Shown here: one piece after another, positions 19,221 to 27,231 of the stretch | Numbering within the stretch: the stretch's first letter is position 1 | How the letters are laid out: every line of letters starts with the position of its first letter | Assembly: GCA_030323305.1 (NCBI GenBank) | Contig: CP106741.1 | Coordinates: 2,577,501 to 2,641,500, forward strand | Length of the DNA: 64,000 nt | Origin: Paenibacillus sp. CC-CFT747 | Lineage (GTDB): Bacteria > Bacillota > Bacilli > Paenibacillales > NBRC-103111 | Direction: 5' to 3' | Program-made: the position numbers and the translations under genes | Notes under the pieces: model-generated | What the model saw: only the letters and a program-made list of their open reading frames with translations | Database searches by the model: none | What the model was told of the DNA's origin: nothing

Positions 19221-21035
19221 ATGGAAGAGAGAAAATGCCGTGCGGACGTACATAATCAGGGAGAGAGCCTTATTGAAAAAGCGTTCCGATACGCTTCGTT
19301 CGGCATGGCTGTTGCCTCGCTGGAAGGGGATGTGCTGGAGGTCAACCCTTCTTTATGCCGCATGCTCGGCTACTCGGAACAGGAAATCATTAAGCTGAAC
19401 TTCACGAGCCTGACCTATCAGGAGGACTTCCCGATTGACGTTTATTATATCCTCCTGATGGGCAAAGGCAAGCAGGATTTCCACCAAACCGAAAAGCGGT
19501 TTCATCATAAGGACGGGACAACCGTTTGGGCGTTGATGACCGTGTCCCTCGTCCGGGACGATAAGGGGACCGGTACGGGCTTTCTGGTCCAGCTTCTCGA
19601 TATCACCCAGCAGAAGCTGGAGGGGAACCGCACCCGCCCCGGCGCACAGCCGGCTCCCGAACGAAAGTGGGGAGGATGGGAGGTCAACCTGGGAGAAGCC
19701 CGGGTATATTGGTCTCAGGGCATGTACGACCTGCTGAAGATGCCTATGGACAGTGAACCGCCCGCAGGTTACGGAGAGAAATATGTTCATCCCGAGGACT
19801 GGGAATGGGTCCTCCGGAGTTTTAAGGAGGCGGTCGCGGGAGTACCCTGCCGGATTCAGTACCGATTGATCCGGCCCGACGGGACGGTCCGGACCGTAGT
19901 CACGAAGGCGGAGGCCGTTCTTAACGAATCGGGCAAGCCCGTAAAGCTGGTAGGAACCACCGAAGATGTGACGGACCATTACCAATACGACGAGGAGCTT
20001 CGCCGAAGCGTCGAGCTGTACAACCTGATCTCGGAGCATGCCCAGGAGCTGATTTCCTTTGTCTCGGCGGATGACGGGATACTTCGGTACATTTCCCCTT
20101 CCGTCCGGACGCTCCTCGGCTATGATGCCGGTGAAGTGGTAGGCACCCGGGCCATCCTGTATGTTCATCCGGACGATGTCTGGCTGCTTCAGGAATTCCA
20201 GAGGCAGGAGGGCAATCCCGCTGCTCCCTTGACCTATCGGGTAAGACACAAGGACGGACATTACATCTGGTTCGAAACGAACCTCCGGAAAATTCGGAGC
20301 TTCAAGGGCGAGGTCGACAAGATTCTGACGATCGGACGGGATGTGACCGAGTCCAGACAGACGCAGGAGATGCTGCGCAACTCCGAGAAGCTGTCAATTG
20401 CCGGAGAACTCGCTGCAGGAATCGCCCATGAGATCCGCAATCCGTTGACCGCCATCAAGGGCTTCGTCCGGCTTATGCAGACGAGCGGGGCCAAGGCGGG
20501 TTATCTGGACATCATCACGTCCGAGCTGAACCGGATTGAATCCATTGTGGGAGAGCTGCTGGTGCTTTCGAAGCCGCGGGAGGCGAAGTTCAGCAGGCAG
20601 GACCTGATCCGGCTTCTCGAGCATGTTGTTTCGTTTATCGAGACCCAGGCCATCATGAACAACGTCATTCTGATCAAGCAGTTTAATTTTCTTTCCCGCG
20701 TATACATAAACGGAGACGACAATCAAATCAAGCAGGTATTCATCAACCTTCTTAAGAACGGCATAGAAGCGATGCCTCAGGGCGGAGAGATCCTTATCGA
20801 CGTAAGATTAGAAGAGGGAATGGTGGCGGTCAGCCTGACGGATCAGGGAGTCGGCATTCCTCCGGACAAGCTCGCGAAGGTAGGCAGCCTGTTCTATACG
20901 ACCAAGGAGAACGGAACGGGCCTCGGCATGATGGTGAGCCATAAAATCATCCAGGATCACCGGGGAACCCTGCACTTGACGAGTCAGGTGGGACTGGGAA
21001 CTACGGTTACCGTACGCCTTCCTCTTATGGGATAA
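19221..21035 (+). CDS. PAS-domain sensor histidine kinase (KinA/KinE-like)
   Basis: Soluble sensor kinase, 604 residues from ATG 19221. Three PAS/PAC modules (residues about 20-140, 150-270 and 275-400) carry PAC ends such as GFLVQLLDITQQK, KLVGTTEDVTDHY and ILTIGRDVTESR. They are followed by the dimerisation/phosphoacceptor H-box GIAHEIRNPLTAIKGFVRLM and a catalytic ATPase domain with N-box QVFINLLKNGIEAM, G1 DQGVGIPPDKL and G2 GTGLGM. No membrane segment and no neighbouring response regulator, as for orphan kinases of the Bacillus sporulation phosphorelay (family knowledge; the partner is inferred). Start chosen by the GGGGG just upstream; the site is weak. Confidence 0.88.
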   Translation: MEERKCRADVHNQGESLIEKAFRYASFGMAVASLEGDVLEVNPSLCRMLGYSEQEIIKLNFTSLTYQEDFPIDVYYILLMGKGKQDFHQTEKRFHHKDGTTVWALMTVSLVRDDKGTGTGFLVQLLDITQQKLEGNRTRPGAQPAPERKWGGWEVNLGEARVYWSQGMYDLLKMPMDSEPPAGYGEKYVHPEDWEWVLRSFKEAVAGVPCRIQYRLIRPDGTVRTVVTKAEAVLNESGKPVKLVGTTEDVTDHYQYDEELRRSVELYNLISEHAQELISFVSADDGILRYISPSVRTLLGYDAGEVVGTRAILYVHPDDVWLLQEFQRQEGNPAAPLTYRVRHKDGHYIWFETNLRKIRSFKGEVDKILTIGRDVTESRQTQEMLRNSEKLSIAGELAAGIAHEIRNPLTAIKGFVRLMQTSGAKAGYLDIITSELNRIESIVGELLVLSKPREAKFSRQDLIRLLEHVVSFIETQAIMNNVILIKQFNFLSRVYINGDDNQIKQVFINLLKNGIEAMPQGGEILIDVRLEEGMVAVSLTDQGVGIPPDKLAKVGSLFYTTKENGTGLGMMVSHKIIQDHRGTLHLTSQVGLGTTVTVRLPLMG

Positions 21036-21107
21036 GCGAAATTTGTTCCACGCCTCCAAGAAAGGTAAGATAGAAGAAACCCATCATCCCTTAAGGAGTG
21101 ATTTCGA

Positions 21108-22070
21108 TTGCCGCAGCCTTATGATTTGTCCTTGGAACAGCTCCGCACCTATAAACCGGGATTGACCCGCCAGCATGATTTCGATGATTTCTGGGAAGGA
21201 ACCCTGGATGAGCTTTCCACGGTTCCCATGACCTATGACCTTGTTCCCTACTCTTATCCCGTTAAGGGCGTCATGGTTTACCGCATCACCTTCTCCGGCT
21301 TCCTGAATGCGCCTATTGACGGGTGGCTGGCGCTTCCTGCGGGTGAGGGACCTCATCCCGGGCTTGTGCTTTATCACGGTTACAATTGGGCCTTTGACGG
21401 CCGGCTGCACGAAACGGTTAACTGGGCGCTGCGGGGCTATGCTTCCCTTCAGATGCTCGTACGGGGACAGCAGGGAGACAGCGTGGACAATGTCGTTCCT
21501 TCCCACGGAGGGACGGCGGGCTGGATGACAAAGGGAATCATGAGCCCGGAGGAATATTACTACCGCGCCGTTTACATGGATGCCGTCCGGGCGATTGAGA
21601 TTCTGGCCTCGCTCGACCAGGTCGATGCCAAACGGATCGCCGTAGCGGGAGACAGCCAGGGAGGGGCGCTAACGCTGGCCGCCGCCGCTTTGTCGGACCT
21701 GCCTGCACTTGCTTTGGCGGAGTATCCTTACCTGTCGAACTTCGAGCGGGCGATTGACCTGGCTCCGAAGGGGCCTTATCTCGAGATTAACGAATATTTC
21801 CGCCGCAATTCCAATCCGGCCATCGAAGACATGGCGAAACGGACGCTCTCCTATTTTGACGTCATGAACCTGGCTTCCCGGATCCAATGCCATACGTGGA
21901 TGTGCGTCGGTCTCGTGGACGAGATCACCCCGCCTTCCACCGTATTCGCGGCCTATAATCACCTCCATTGCTCCAAGGAAATGCATGTGTACCGGTACTT
22001 CGGCCACGAGCCTATTCCGGCGACAGTCGAACCGAGGCTGCAGCTGCTCAAGGACCGGCTCCAAAGCTGA
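21108..22070 (+). CDS. Acetyl esterase / cephalosporin-C deacetylase family (AXE1)
   Basis: Alpha/beta hydrolase that removes acetyl groups from xylo-oligosaccharides and cephalosporins. Features: the conserved N-terminal DLSLEQLRTYKPG, LPAGEGPHPGLVLYHGYN (oxyanion region), nucleophile Ser in VAGDSQGGALTLAAA, acid VGLVDEITPPSTVFAAYN, and His in FGHEP. 320 residues, intact, cytoplasmic (no signal). Start TTG at 21108 follows AAGGAG. Confidence 0.9.
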   Translation: MPQPYDLSLEQLRTYKPGLTRQHDFDDFWEGTLDELSTVPMTYDLVPYSYPVKGVMVYRITFSGFLNAPIDGWLALPAGEGPHPGLVLYHGYNWAFDGRLHETVNWALRGYASLQMLVRGQQGDSVDNVVPSHGGTAGWMTKGIMSPEEYYYRAVYMDAVRAIEILASLDQVDAKRIAVAGDSQGGALTLAAAALSDLPALALAEYPYLSNFERAIDLAPKGPYLEINEYFRRNSNPAIEDMAKRTLSYFDVMNLASRIQCHTWMCVGLVDEITPPSTVFAAYNHLHCSKEMHVYRYFGHEPIPATVEPRLQLLKDRLQS

Positions 22071-22121
22071 TGGAGACGGATAGCCGGAAAGCGGCTTCCT
22101 CCAAACGATATTGAATAAGAC

Positions 22122-22153
22122 CATCCCTCTTTCTTAGGAAGGAGGGATTTTTG
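22122..22153 (+). terminator. Terminator after the AXE1 esterase
   Basis: ATCCCTCTTT and AAGGAGGGAT pair over 10 positions (one G-T) with a six-base loop, followed by TTTTT. Confidence 0.85.
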
Positions 22154-22487
22154 CTGCCTTGGGGAGCGGGCACAGGCTTGCGTAAGGGCATTTAGGTTCG
22201 GGTGCTTTTTGGGAAGGCCCGCCGGCGTGTCGGGTTTACGGAGATTTTGGGGAAGTGCTATGATGGGGCTAGAAACAGTACGAATGCTGACGGATAGGAT
22301 AGCCCGGAGGCGGTTAAAGACTATTCGATGTGTTGAAAAATAAGGATACGGCGCAACCTAACCGGAAGACGGTTTTCGTTATGGCAGGCGGACGGTCAGA
22401 GAAGCAAGGGGAGCAAGAGAAGCGGATGCCGCCCTGCTATTCTTAGAGGGGCGGGGGAATCGTCCGAATCCGGAAGGAGGAAACGGA
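22154..22487 (+). other. 334-base gene-free stretch, possible structured leader
   Basis: No coding gene seen. A TATGAT-like -10 lies near 22258. A small hairpin AACCG-gaaga-CGGTT sits at 22360-22374 in a purine-rich transcript leading to the strong AAGGAGG before 22488. I could not match it to a known riboswitch. Confidence 0.3.
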
Positions 22488-23330
22488 ATGGAAACGGAAG
22501 AAACGGCGGCAGAGACGAACACGGGGCGGAAGGCGGGCGAAGCAGGAAAGGCAGGCGGCAGCCTTTGCGATTCAGGCGCCGTTTCCACCGGCTCCATCCC
22601 GTCCGCAGCGAGTGAGGGAAGCGTGGGGGCGGAGAAGACGGGCGATGCCGTTCGGACCGCTGAGAAGGCCGTATCCGTCTACTTCCTGTCCGGGATTGGA
22701 ACCTGGGAATCCGGCCGGATGTTCGCCGGGGCCATGCGGGATATTATGGAGCGGTACCGTTCCGAAGGCTATGCCTTCGTCCATGTCCGGGACCTCTATC
22801 CCTACGGCTCCATGGATGGGGTGCATTCCAAGCGGTTCTACCGGCACCTGGCCAAGCAGGCGCTTAAGGTAAGCCGCGATATGTACGTCCGTTACGAGCG
22901 TAACATCGGAGGCCGGCTCGCTTATGAGAAAATCAAAGCCGATTACGATCAATACGGAAGCGGGGACATCATTCTGATCGGACACAGCGGGGGAGGCATC
23001 GCCGCCTATAACACCGCCCAGCTTCTGAGCGACGACGGCTACCGGGTTGCCCGCGTTATTCTGGTGGGGGCTCCCGAGCAGTGGATTCACAAGGACTGGC
23101 ACAACCGCGTACATGCCCTCCGCAAGGCGGGAAGAATCGGGGATTGGGTGACCTGGCTCGGAAAGCCCTGTTTCGGAGCCCCGAAGGTTAGCGATGAGGT
23201 GAACATCGTCGGAGGCCATACCGATTACTTCCGCTGGGACAAAGTAGACGATAACGGCGTGTCCAACCTGCAGAAGGTGATGGACCGCATTTGGCAGTGG
23301 CTCCGTCCGAGGGACTTGTCCTCCTCTTGA
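22488..23330 (+). CDS. Alpha/beta-fold lipase-like protein with low-complexity N-terminus
   Basis: 280 residues. Residues 1-60 are a Glu/Ala/Gly/Ser-rich, probably unstructured extension. From VSVYFLSGIGTWESGRM onward it is an alpha/beta hydrolase with the nucleophile elbow GDIILIGHSGGGIAAYNTA, followed by RVILVGAPEQWIHKDW, and a late His in VGGHTDYF. The strong AAGGAGG before ATG 22488 supports this start despite the odd N-terminus. Substrate unknown; a triglyceride-lipase-like or unknown esterase role is possible. Confidence 0.72.
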   Translation: METEETAAETNTGRKAGEAGKAGGSLCDSGAVSTGSIPSAASEGSVGAEKTGDAVRTAEKAVSVYFLSGIGTWESGRMFAGAMRDIMERYRSEGYAFVHVRDLYPYGSMDGVHSKRFYRHLAKQALKVSRDMYVRYERNIGGRLAYEKIKADYDQYGSGDIILIGHSGGGIAAYNTAQLLSDDGYRVARVILVGAPEQWIHKDWHNRVHALRKAGRIGDWVTWLGKPCFGAPKVSDEVNIVGGHTDYFRWDKVDDNGVSNLQKVMDRIWQWLRPRDLSSS

Positions 23331-23435
23331 CGGGGCTTTTTTTGTTGGCCGGAGGGGAGCTGTCATATCCGGATTTTGTCTCCCATATACTCTATCAGAT
23401 TCGAGATGATAGACGAACCGGAGGGAGCCCCCGAG

Positions 23436-24851
23436 ATGACCGAATGTGCCCTTATTAAGAAATGGATCGAGAAGAAGCGCCTTATCCTGCTGCTGATAGG
23501 CGCTGTTTTATTGCCCGCCGCGGGATGGCCGCCGGCCTCAGCCGCAGCCGCATCGGCGGACAAAGGAGGCGATAGGGCATCCCTTCAGGAAACGTATGCC
23601 CTGCTGAAGGCGGGCAAGCGGGTGGGGGGACCGGGGGAAACGGCGAAGCCTCCGGAGGAGCGCACCGTCTACCTGACCTTCGACGACGGGCCGAGCCGGC
23701 TGACCCCTCAGGTGCTCGATATTCTGAAAGAGCAGGGCGTGCAGGCCACTTTCTTTCAGCTGGGACAATCGGCCCAAGCCTATCCCCAGTATGTCCGCCG
23801 GGTGCTGGCGGAAGGGCACGCGATCGGCAATCATTCCTACGATCATGTTTACAATAAGCTGTACGGCGACTTCGCTTCCTTCTGGGGGCAAATCCGCCGG
23901 ACGGAAGACGCCCTGTACGACATTGCGGGCATTCGCCCCCGTCTTGTCCGGGCTCCGGGAGGAACGGCGACGAATTTTGACGCTTTCTACTACTATTACT
24001 TGGACCAAGCGGGGTACCGGGTGACCGACTGGAATACGGACAGCCAGGATGCCAGCCGGGCCGGGGTGCCCGCCGATGAGATTATCCGGGCGGTTAAGAA
24101 CACGCCGCTGAAGCAGGAAATGAATGTCTTGATGCATGACGGGACGGGACACGAACAAACGGTAAAAGCTCTTCCCGCCATTATCGCCTACTTCAAGGAG
24201 CACGGTTACCGCTTTGCCGCGTTAAGCCAGGAGGTCAAGCCGGTTCAATTCGGGATCGCCAAGCTCAAATGGACCCGTTCCGAATCTTTCGAAGGCTTCC
24301 GGGACCATCTGGCCAGCGCCTGGGAGAGAGCCGCAGCCTGGAAGGACGAAGGCAGCGGCGAGGAAGCCAAGGCTCCGGCCGGCAAGCCGGAGGAGCAGGA
24401 ACCCCCGGAGGTCCGGGCGGAACCGGAACCCCCGTCTCCCCAGGCGGAGCCCTATCCGCTTAAGCTGAAGATAGGGGAGAAGAGATTACGCTGGAGGGCA
24501 CCCGGTACGATCTTCGGGAGGGGCGGCTTGCCGTTCCCTTGCGGCTTCTGGCAGAGAAGCTCGGCGCCCGGGTCGAGTGGAACGGCGCGGAGATGTCGGC
24601 GGCCGTTACGCTCGGCGGGCAGCGGCTCGAATACCGGCTGCTGGAGCATACCATCCGGGAGAAGCTGCCGGACGGCAGCTGGAAAGGAGCCCCTCGCCGA
24701 CTTTCGCCTGGTGAACGGGGAGATAAGGGTCGGCTTGAGGAAAACGGCGGAGCTTCTGGGCGGCCGGATCGGCCGCGTGGTCTTTTCGGCGGAAACCCGC
24801 GAAGTGGAGGTAAGGGGGCCGGGCTTTCGTCTTCTTCCTTTGACTGCTTAG
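23436..24851 (+). CDS. Polysaccharide deacetylase fused to a copper-amine-oxidase-like stalk domain (two compensating frameshifts)
   Basis: NodB-homology enzyme, probably acting on peptidoglycan or chitin-like polymers outside the cell. The N-terminal hydrophobic segment KRLILLLIGAVLLPAAGW with ASAAAASA is a signal peptide. Catalytic motifs: TVYLTFDDGPSRLTPQVL (Asp-Asp metal/base), GNHSYDH (metal His pair), RAPGG and LMHDG. Then comes a Glu/Pro-rich linker (about residues 290-330). The C-terminal copper-amine-oxidase-like module is in another frame between about 24478 and 24690 (VPLRLLAEKLGARVEWNGAE) and returns to the original frame with FRLVNGEIRVGLRKTAELLG to the stop at 24851. So one base is missing near 24480 and one extra (or two missing) occurs near 24683. 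ATG 23436 is favoured by GGAGGG. Confidence 0.85.
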   Translation: MTECALIKKWIEKKRLILLLIGAVLLPAAGWPPASAAAASADKGGDRASLQETYALLKAGKRVGGPGETAKPPEERTVYLTFDDGPSRLTPQVLDILKEQGVQATFFQLGQSAQAYPQYVRRVLAEGHAIGNHSYDHVYNKLYGDFASFWGQIRRTEDALYDIAGIRPRLVRAPGGTATNFDAFYYYYLDQAGYRVTDWNTDSQDASRAGVPADEIIRAVKNTPLKQEMNVLMHDGTGHEQTVKALPAIIAYFKEHGYRFAALSQEVKPVQFGIAKLKWTRSESFEGFRDHLASAWERAAAWKDEGSGEEAKAPAGKPEEQEPPEVRAEPEPPSPQAEPYPLKLKIGEKRLRWRAPGTIFGRGGLPFPCGFWQRSSAPGSSGTARRCRRPLRSAGSGSNTGCWSIPSGRSCRTAAGKEPLADFRLVNGEIRVGLRKTAELLGGRIGRVVFSAETREVEVRGPGFRLLPLTA

Positions 24852-24915
24852 CCTTCTGCCCGGCTAGCTTCTAGCATTGTCCGGCCCCATAGGTTTAATT
24901 GCTAGACGGATGGGA

Positions 24916-24940
24916 AAAATGATAGATATCTTATCATTTT
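24916..24940 (+). promoter_or_regulatory. Inverted repeat abutting the moxR ribosome binding site
   Basis: AAAATGATA-GATATCT-TATCATTTT is a perfect 9-bp inverted repeat ending one base before GGAGG (24941-24945). It is either an operator or an RNA hairpin next to the ribosome binding site. Confidence 0.5.
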
Positions 24941-24954
24941 GGAGGGCATCCGTT

Positions 24955-25944
24955 ATGCACAGCGATACGCTTCCTTCTTACCCTTTGTGGGATGAACCGC
25001 AATCGATTCTATCCCGCATGATCGATAACATCGAGAGAGTCATCCTTGGCAAAAGAGAAACGATAGAAGCCGTGCTGGCATCCTTGCTGGCGGGCGGCCA
25101 CGTTCTTCTGGAGGATGTGCCGGGAGTCGGCAAAACGCAGCTCGTCCGTTCCCTGGCCAAGACGGTCGACTGCAGCTACAGCCGCATCCAGTTCACGCCG
25201 GATCTGCTGCCTTCGGACGTGACCGGAGTTTCCGTCTATCACCAGCGGACCGGACAATTCGAATTCCGGCCGGGTCCGATCTTCGCCCAGCTGGTGCTGG
25301 CCGACGAACTCAACCGGACCACGCCCAAAACCCAGGCCGCCCTGCTGGAGGCGATGGAAGAGGGACAGGTGACGGCCGACGGCGAAACCCGCCGGCTACC
25401 CTATCCGTTCATGCTTCTCGCAACCCAAAATCCGGTCGACCAGGAAGGGACCTATGGCCTTCCGGAGGCCCAGCTCGACCGTTTCCTGATGAGGGTCGGC
25501 TTGGGTTACCCCGGCTTGAGGCAGGAAATCGAGATGCTCAACCGGCTCTCCGATCCCTCTCCTCTGGCCCGCCTGAAGCCGGTCGTTCTGCAGGAGGAGC
25601 TAGTGCAGCTGCAGCGTCTCGTCCGCCGCGTGCATGCCGATGAGGCGATTCTCCGCTATGTCGTCGAAATCTCCTCCGGGACAAGGGACCACAAGGATCT
25701 CCTCCTGGGGGCGAGTCCCCGCGCTTCCGCCGCCCTGCTGACGGCGGCCAAGGCGAGGGCTTTCATGAACGGCCGGTCCTACTGCATCCCGGACGATGTC
25801 AAAGGCTTTAGCGAGCCTGTCCTCGCCCACCGGCTCGTGCTGTCCCCGGAAGCCCGTCTCTCGGGCATCCGCTCCGACGAGCTGCTGCAGCATATCGTCT
25901 CCAAAATCCCCGTGCCCGGCATGCGCCGGGCAGCCGGCTCTTAG
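24955..25944 (+). CDS. MoxR-family AAA+ ATPase
   Basis: Chaperone-like ATPase usually encoded with DUF58 and transglutaminase proteins, as here. Walker A in LLEDVPGVGKTQLVRSLAK, Walker B in LVLADELNRTTPKTQAALLE, sensor 1 in MLLATQNPVDQEGTYGLPEA, arginine finger in QLDRFLMR, sensor 2 in GASPRASAALLTAAKA. 329 residues, intact. ATG at 24955 has GGAGG at nine-base spacing; in-frame ATGs upstream (24910, 24919) fall in the inverted repeat region. DUF58 starts nine bases after the stop, so the three genes are one operon. Confidence 0.92.
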   Translation: MHSDTLPSYPLWDEPQSILSRMIDNIERVILGKRETIEAVLASLLAGGHVLLEDVPGVGKTQLVRSLAKTVDCSYSRIQFTPDLLPSDVTGVSVYHQRTGQFEFRPGPIFAQLVLADELNRTTPKTQAALLEAMEEGQVTADGETRRLPYPFMLLATQNPVDQEGTYGLPEAQLDRFLMRVGLGYPGLRQEIEMLNRLSDPSPLARLKPVVLQEELVQLQRLVRRVHADEAILRYVVEISSGTRDHKDLLLGASPRASAALLTAAKARAFMNGRSYCIPDDVKGFSEPVLAHRLVLSPEARLSGIRSDELLQHIVSKIPVPGMRRAAGS

Positions 25945-25953
25945 GGGAAGACG

Positions 25954-27231
25954 ATGAACCGATGGGGCAACGGTTTGATTCTTGTGCTGGGCCTGCTCAC
26001 CTCGATCTGCTATGCCGGGTTTGTCGGCGGGTATGCCGCTTGGTTCCTGTGCGGAAGCCTGAGCCTGCTGGTCCTGTATGCAGGCGGTGTCAAAGGAATG
26101 GCTTTAAGGGGGCTGACGGTAACCTCCCGGGTCACCCCTTCCTGGGGGTTTGCCGGAGAAGAGGTAACCGTGGAGCTGAGACTGACGCGAAGCTTCCCTT
26201 TCCCTTGGCCTGGTTAATGGTTAGGGACCGGTGGGCCGGGGCGTCGGGGGCGGGAAACGGGGAGGGCGGCATCGTCTTTCCGGGTTTCGCGCGGCAGCTG
26301 AACTACCGCTACCGGGTTACCCTTCCGCGGGGAGTGTACCGTTCCCATGAAGTCACGGTCCTCACCGGGGACTGGTTCGGCTTCGTCACGCACGCCGTCC
26401 GGCGGGAAAGCCCGGTCGAAGCGGCGGCCTGTCCCGTTCCGGCGGCGGTTCCTTCTCCCCGCAAGCGGCAGGAGAGGGGCGGTCTTCCGCCGTCCTGCTC
26501 CCTTCGGTGCGGGAAAGCGGCCTGGCGGGGGCACGGGAGTACGCCCCCGGCGATCCGCTTCGGCGCATCCACTGGAAGGCGACGGCCCGAAGCGGCAGCC
26601 TGATGACGCGGGAAGCCGAGCCCGATAGCGCCGGCCGCACGATGCTCTTCGTCGACGCGGGCGCCGCCGGCGGGGCCGCCGCGCTCGAGGCATGCGCCCG
26701 CACGGCCGCCGGCCTGCTCGCGCGCACCGCCGCCCGCGGCCCGGCGCCCGGGCTCGCCTGCGGCGGCCTGCGGCCTGCCGTGCGGCTGCCGGGCGGCCCG
26801 CGCCTCGGCTTCCGCGCCGCCGCGAGGCCGCTCGCCGAGCTCGCGCCGGGCGGGCCTGCCGCCTCCGGCCCGGGCGCCTTCGCCCGGCTCGTCTCGCGCG
26901 AGGCGCCGGCGCTTGCGCCGGGCACGGCCGTGCTGGCCGTGACGGCCGCGCCCGACGAGCGGCTGCTCGCGGCGCTCGGCGTGCTCGCCCGCCGGCGGTG
27001 CCCCGTCCGGCTGTACCATGTCCAGCCGGGAGACGGGGCCCCAGCGGGCCGCGAGGGCGCGGATGCCGCTTGGCGGCGGCGTTGCGAGGCGGAAGGCTGC
27101 GGCTACACGGCCGTGGCCGTGCCGCCGGAAGCCGCGCGGGCGGGTCTGGCCGAAGCGGCCGGGCGGCACGCGGCGTACGGGGCGCAGGCTCCGGCGCGAA
27201 AGGGGCGGGCCGCGATGATGCGAGCGCCTAG
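25954..27231 (+). CDS. DUF58 (von Willebrand-type) membrane protein, three frameshifts
   Basis: Second gene of a MoxR-DUF58-transglutaminase operon. Two N-terminal membrane segments (GLILVLGLLTSICYAGFVGG, then AAWFLCGSLSLLVLY) are followed by a beta domain (TLPRGVYRSHEVTVLTGDWF) and the DUF58 signature GAREYAPGDPLRRIHWKATA. All three breaks look like lost bases in G/C runs: 26204-26210 (FPFPLAWLMVRDRW restored), about 26477 (AGGGGCGG) and about 27203 (AGGGGCGG again, giving KGAGRDDASA and the stop at 27229-27231). Repaired length is about 426 residues, normal. The C-terminal 600 bases are extremely GC-rich and Ala-rich. Its end overlaps the next start. Confidence 0.8.

Noticed and set aside
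22154..22487. Known riboswitch classes (c-di-GMP, SAM, THF, guanidine, cobalamin)
   Set aside because: None of their conserved core sequences could be found in the leader.
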